A stretch of DNA of 10,231 nt from Ramlibacter sp. (lineage in GTDB: Bacteria > Pseudomonadota > Gammaproteobacteria > Burkholderiales > Burkholderiaceae), in assembly GCA_014376915.1 (NCBI GenBank), contig JACMQP010000318.1, positions 1 through 10,231 of the forward strand, written 5' to 3'. The position numbers and the translations under genes are program-made. Of this stretch, positions 7,711 to 10,231 are shown piece after piece; position 1 is the stretch's first letter; every line of letters starts with the position of its first letter. Below the pieces are notes generated by a model that saw only the letters and a program-made list of their open reading frames with translations, did no database searches and was not told the DNA's origin.

Positions 7711-8724
7711 ATGACCTGGAACGAATTCCTGCCGCTGATCTTCATGGGGGTGATGGGACTGGCGCTGCTGGCCTACGTGGTGCTCGACGGCTATGACCTG
7801 GGCGTCGGCATCCTGCTGCCGCTGGCGACCGACGAGGAAAAGGACATCATGGTCTCGAGCATCGGCCCGTTCTGGGATGCCAACGAGACCTGGCTGGTGC
7901 TGGGCATCGGCGTGCTGCTGGTGGCGTTCCCGCTGGCGCACGGCATCGTGCTGTCGGCGCTGTACTTGCCGGTGGCGGTGATGCTGATCGGGCTGATCCT
8001 GCGCGGCGTTTCGTTCGACTTCCGCGTCAAGGCGCGAGCTGCCCGCAAGCGGCTGTGGAACCGCCTGTTCTCGATCGGCTCGTTGATGGCGGCGATGGCG
8101 CAGGGCTGGATGCTGGGCAGCTACCTCACCGGCTTCAACTACAGCACGTGGTCACTGTTGTTCTCACTGGGCATCGCGCTGACGCTGCCCACCGCCTACT
8201 GCATGCTCGGCGCCGGCTGGCTGATCATGAAGACCTGGGACGACCTGCAACTGAAGGCGGTCGGCTGGGCCCGCGCCGCGCTCTGGCCGATGGGGGTGGC
8301 GCTGGTCGGCATCTCGCTGGCGACGCCGCTCGTCAACCGCGCCGTGTTCGACAAGTGGTTCGCGATGCCGCAGATCATCGGCCTGCTGCCGATCCCGGTG
8401 GCCTGCGCCGCCGCTTTCTTCGCCGCGTACCACGTGGTGCGCAAGCCGAAGGTTGTTGCTGCCGGCTACGGCTGGGTCGTCTTCGCGAGCACAGTGCTCA
8501 TCTTCGTGCTGGCCTTTCTGGGGCTGGCATACAGCATCTACCCGTACATCGTGATCGACCGGCTCACGGTGTGGCAGGCCGCTGCAGCGCACGAGTCGCT
8601 GGTCTTCATCTTCGTCGGCGTCGCCATCACGCTGCCAGCCATCATCGTCTACACGATCTTCATGTACCGCGTGTTCTGGGGCCGCGCCAGCACGTTGAGC
8701 TACGGCTTGGCGGACGAGAGCTGA
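7711..8724 (+). CDS. cydB: Cytochrome bd-type quinol oxidase subunit II (CioB-like)
   Basis: Subunit II is the heme-free partner of CydA, needed to assemble and stabilize the oxidase in the inner membrane. The 337-residue product is very hydrophobic, with about eight to nine membrane helices. It carries the family landmarks DGYDLGVGIL at 26-35, GPFWDANETWLV at 52-63 and RGVSFDFR at 98-105. GGAG at 7701-7704, 6 bases before the ATG at 7711, supports the start. It ends 30 bases before the stop of the convergent nitronate monooxygenase gene, leaving no room for the small cydX gene that often follows cydB in E. coli-type operons. The cydDC transporter genes needed for bd assembly in E. coli are not in this window. 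Identity is firm; the CioB subtype is inferred from CydA and overall length. Confidence 0.96.
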   Translation: MTWNEFLPLIFMGVMGLALLAYVVLDGYDLGVGILLPLATDEEKDIMVSSIGPFWDANETWLVLGIGVLLVAFPLAHGIVLSALYLPVAVMLIGLILRGVSFDFRVKARAARKRLWNRLFSIGSLMAAMAQGWMLGSYLTGFNYSTWSLLFSLGIALTLPTAYCMLGAGWLIMKTWDDLQLKAVGWARAALWPMGVALVGISLATPLVNRAVFDKWFAMPQIIGLLPIPVACAAAFFAAYHVVRKPKVVAAGYGWVVFASTVLIFVLAFLGLAYSIYPYIVIDRLTVWQAAAAHESLVFIFVGVAITLPAIIVYTIFMYRVFWGRASTLSYGLADES

Positions 8725-8733
8725 CGCGGTCCT

Positions 8734-8750
8734 CCCGGGTCGAGCCCGGG
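8734..8750. terminator. Hairpin between cydB and the convergent monooxygenase gene
   Basis: CCCGGG at 8734-8739 and CCCGGG at 8745-8750 form a 6-bp GC-only stem around TCGAG. It fills most of the 30 bases between the two converging stop codons (8722-8724 and 8755-8757). There is no T-tract on either strand, so it is at best a compact bidirectional transcription barrier or a 3'-end stabilizer. The structure is seen; the role is inferred from position. Confidence 0.45.
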
Positions 8751-8754
8751 GACA

Positions 8755-9720
8755 TCAGTGCGCCGTGCGTGGCAGCAGCCGCTCCTGGGCCTCGCGGTAC
8801 TCGCGCTTGAGGCGCGCCACCAGCGCGGCGATGCTGGCGACCTCGGTCACGGCGCCGATGCCCTGGCCGCAGCCCCAGATGTCCTTCCATGCCTTGGCCG
8901 CGTCGCCACCGAAACTCATCTTCGTCGGGTCGCTCTCGGGCAGGTGATCCGGATCGAGGCCGGCGGCGCGGATCGACGCCTTCAGGTAGTTGCCGTGCAC
9001 GCCGGTGAAAAGGTTGGAATACACGATCTGGTCCGAGTCGCCGTCGACGATCGCCTGCTTGTAGGCGTCGCTGGCGCGCGCCTCGTGGGTGGCGATGAAG
9101 GCCGAGCCGATGTACGCGAAGTCCGCGCCCATGGCCTGCGCCGCCAGCACAGCGCCGCCGGTGGCGATGGCGCCCGACAGCGCCAGCGGACCGTCGAACC
9201 ATTGGCGGATCTCCTGGACCAGCGCGAAAGGACTCTTCACGCCGGCGTGGCCGCCTGCGCCCGCCGCCACCGCGATCAGGCCGTCGGCGCCCTTCTCGAT
9301 CGCCTTGTGGGCAAACGCGTTGTTGATGATGTCGTGCAGCACCACGCCGCCGTAGCTGTGGATCGCGTCGTTCACGTCGGTGCGTGCGCCCAGTGAGGTG
9401 ATGATGACCGGCACTTTGTGCTTCACCACCACTTCCATGTCGTGCTCGAGCCGGTCGTTGCTCTTGTGCACGATCTGGTTGATCGCGAACGGCGCCGACT
9501 GCTGGTGGGGATGATCCCGGTCCCAGGCCGCCAGTGTTTCGGTGATTTCGTGCAGCCATTCGTCCAGCTGCGCCGCCGGCCGCGCGTTCAGCGCCGGCAT
9601 GGCGCCGATGATGCCGGCCTTGCACTGCTCGATCACGAGCTTGGGGTTGCTGATGATGAACAGGGGCGCACCGATCACCGGGAACGCCAGGTTCTGCAGG
9701 GCCTTGGGCAGCTTGGACAT
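8755..9720 (-). CDS. Nitronate monooxygenase-like FMN enzyme
   Basis: The 321-residue product is a TIM-barrel flavoprotein of the 2-nitropropane dioxygenase/nitronate monooxygenase family, cytoplasmic and FMN-dependent. Visible landmarks are the N-terminal PVIGAPLFIISNP, the GAGGHAG motif at 154-160 with His158 (the catalytic-type His), SGAIATG at 182-188 and IGSAF at 204-208, the last two in the FMN phosphate-binding region. The C-terminal part (VYSNLFTGVHGNYLKASI and after) is typical of a clade common in Burkholderiales whose true substrate is not established to my knowledge. Some family members are NADH:quinone reductases rather than nitronate oxidases, so the name is only a family label. 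GAAAGG lies 4 bases before the ATG at 9720. It starts 16 bases after the acyl-CoA dehydrogenase stop on the same strand, so the two are probably one operon. Confidence 0.92.
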   Translation of the reverse strand: MSKLPKALQNLAFPVIGAPLFIISNPKLVIEQCKAGIIGAMPALNARPAAQLDEWLHEITETLAAWDRDHPHQQSAPFAINQIVHKSNDRLEHDMEVVVKHKVPVIITSLGARTDVNDAIHSYGGVVLHDIINNAFAHKAIEKGADGLIAVAAGAGGHAGVKSPFALVQEIRQWFDGPLALSGAIATGGAVLAAQAMGADFAYIGSAFIATHEARASDAYKQAIVDGDSDQIVYSNLFTGVHGNYLKASIRAAGLDPDHLPESDPTKMSFGGDAAKAWKDIWGCGQGIGAVTEVASIAALVARLKREYREAQERLLPRTAH

Positions 9721-9736
9721 GGAACCTTTCGTGGAA

Positions 9737-10231
9737 TCAGAAGGCGTCGACGGCCAGGGCCGTCACGCTGGCCGCGCCTTCGACGATGCTGTCGCGCGCG
9801 CCCGGCGCCTTCGCCAGGATGTGCTCGGCGTAGAACTGCGCGGTGGCGATCTTGGCCTGCATGAACTGCTGCTCTTCGCCCTTGGCGCCCAGTTCCTCGG
9901 CCACCAGCAGCGAGCGCGCCAGTTGCCAGCCCGCCACCAGGTTGCCGGCCAGCATCAGGTACGGAACCGAGCCGGCATAAGCGGCGTTGGGTGCCGTCTT
10001 GCTGTTGGTGGCCATGAACCCGACGACGTCCTGGAACGCCTTGCGTGCCGCCGTCAGGCGCTTGAGCACCGCGCGCGCCGGCAGGCTGTCGCTTTTGGCC
10101 AGCGCGGCTTCGGTCTGCTCGATCTGCCCGGCAATGGCCATCGCGGTGCGGCCACCGTCGCGCCCGGTCTTGCGGCCGACCAGGTCGTTGGCCTGGATCG
10201 CCGTCGTGCCTTCGTAGATCGGCAGGATGCG
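9737..10231 (-). CDS. Acyl-CoA dehydrogenase, C-terminal part (cut by window edge)
   Basis: Only the last 164 residues are in the window; the gene continues beyond position 10231. The fragment opens with RILPIYEGTTAIQANDLVGRK. IYEGT is the conserved acyl-CoA dehydrogenase motif whose Glu (residue 7 of the fragment) corresponds to the catalytic base of medium-chain acyl-CoA dehydrogenase, Glu376. A helical extension of about 140 residues follows and matches the extra C-terminal domain (Acyl-CoA_dh_C) of the roughly 600-residue subfamily that includes the 3-methylmercaptopropionyl-CoA dehydrogenase DmdC. The enzyme would be a FAD-dependent alpha,beta-dehydrogenase of an acyl-CoA. The chain specificity cannot be judged from this part, and DmdC-like annotation does not establish a role in sulfur metabolism. 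The TGA stop is at 9737-9739, and the downstream neighbour is the nitronate monooxygenase-like gene. Confidence 0.93.
   Translation of the reverse strand, partial: RILPIYEGTTAIQANDLVGRKTGRDGGRTAMAIAGQIEQTEAALAKSDSLPARAVLKRLTAARKAFQDVVGFMATNSKTAPNAAYAGSVPYLMLAGNLVAGWQLARSLLVAEELGAKGEEQQFMQAKIATAQFYAEHILAKAPGARDSIVEGAASVTALAVDAF

Noticed and set aside
6496..7941. Minus-strand open frame across cydA and cydB
   Set aside because: It is His/Arg/Gln-rich with no motif, opposite two intact oxidase subunit genes.

Overview
This is a GC-rich, gene-dense stretch of ordinary chromosomal DNA, most likely from a betaproteobacterium of the order Burkholderiales. A Comamonadaceae relative such as Ramlibacter or Variovorax is my best guess. 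That placement is inferred from base composition, protein style and gene content; there is no rRNA or other marker here to confirm it. No tRNA or rRNA gene, insertion sequence, phage gene, CRISPR array or toxin-antitoxin pair was seen, and no gene-free stretch exceeds 100 bases.

Positions 24-3844 hold the Hsp70 chaperone cluster grpE-dnaK-dnaJ on the plus strand. A sigma-32-like promoter lies in the grpE-dnaK gap. The 94-base dnaK-dnaJ gap is rich in inverted repeats that can fold in mutually exclusive ways. Together the three genes encode the ATP-driven folding machine: DnaK the Hsp70, DnaJ its substrate-delivering J-protein, and GrpE its nucleotide exchange factor.

Positions 3916-4482 encode a small five-helix membrane protein. 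It looks like the membrane half of an EptA-type phosphoethanolamine transferase with no catalytic half. It converges on a minus-strand gene (4547-5635) for a PA0069/SplB-like radical SAM protein of unknown substrate.

A 78-base AT-rich intergenic region (5636-5713) separates the radical SAM gene from a divergent plus-strand operon and contains a perfect 10-4-10 inverted repeat, a strong operator candidate. The operon is a GbsR/MarR-type regulator (5714-6292), cydA (6295-7692) and cydB (7711-8724). CydA and CydB form a cytochrome bd-type quinol oxidase with a short Q-loop, of the cyanide-insensitive (CioAB-like) kind. The regulator gene ends 2 bases before cydA, so it probably controls the oxidase genes and itself.

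The last part is on the minus strand. It holds the 3' end of an acyl-CoA dehydrogenase gene with a C-terminal extension, cut by the window edge (9737-10231), followed 16 bases later by a nitronate monooxygenase-like FMN protein (8755-9720). These two look like one operon, convergent with cydB, with a small hairpin between the stop codons.

Most of the window is well-known biology. The parts most worth a second look are the operator/GbsR/cyd arrangement, the orphan EptA-like membrane domain, the switchable dnaK-dnaJ intercistronic structure, and a Trp-to-Phe change in the CydA GRQPW motif.
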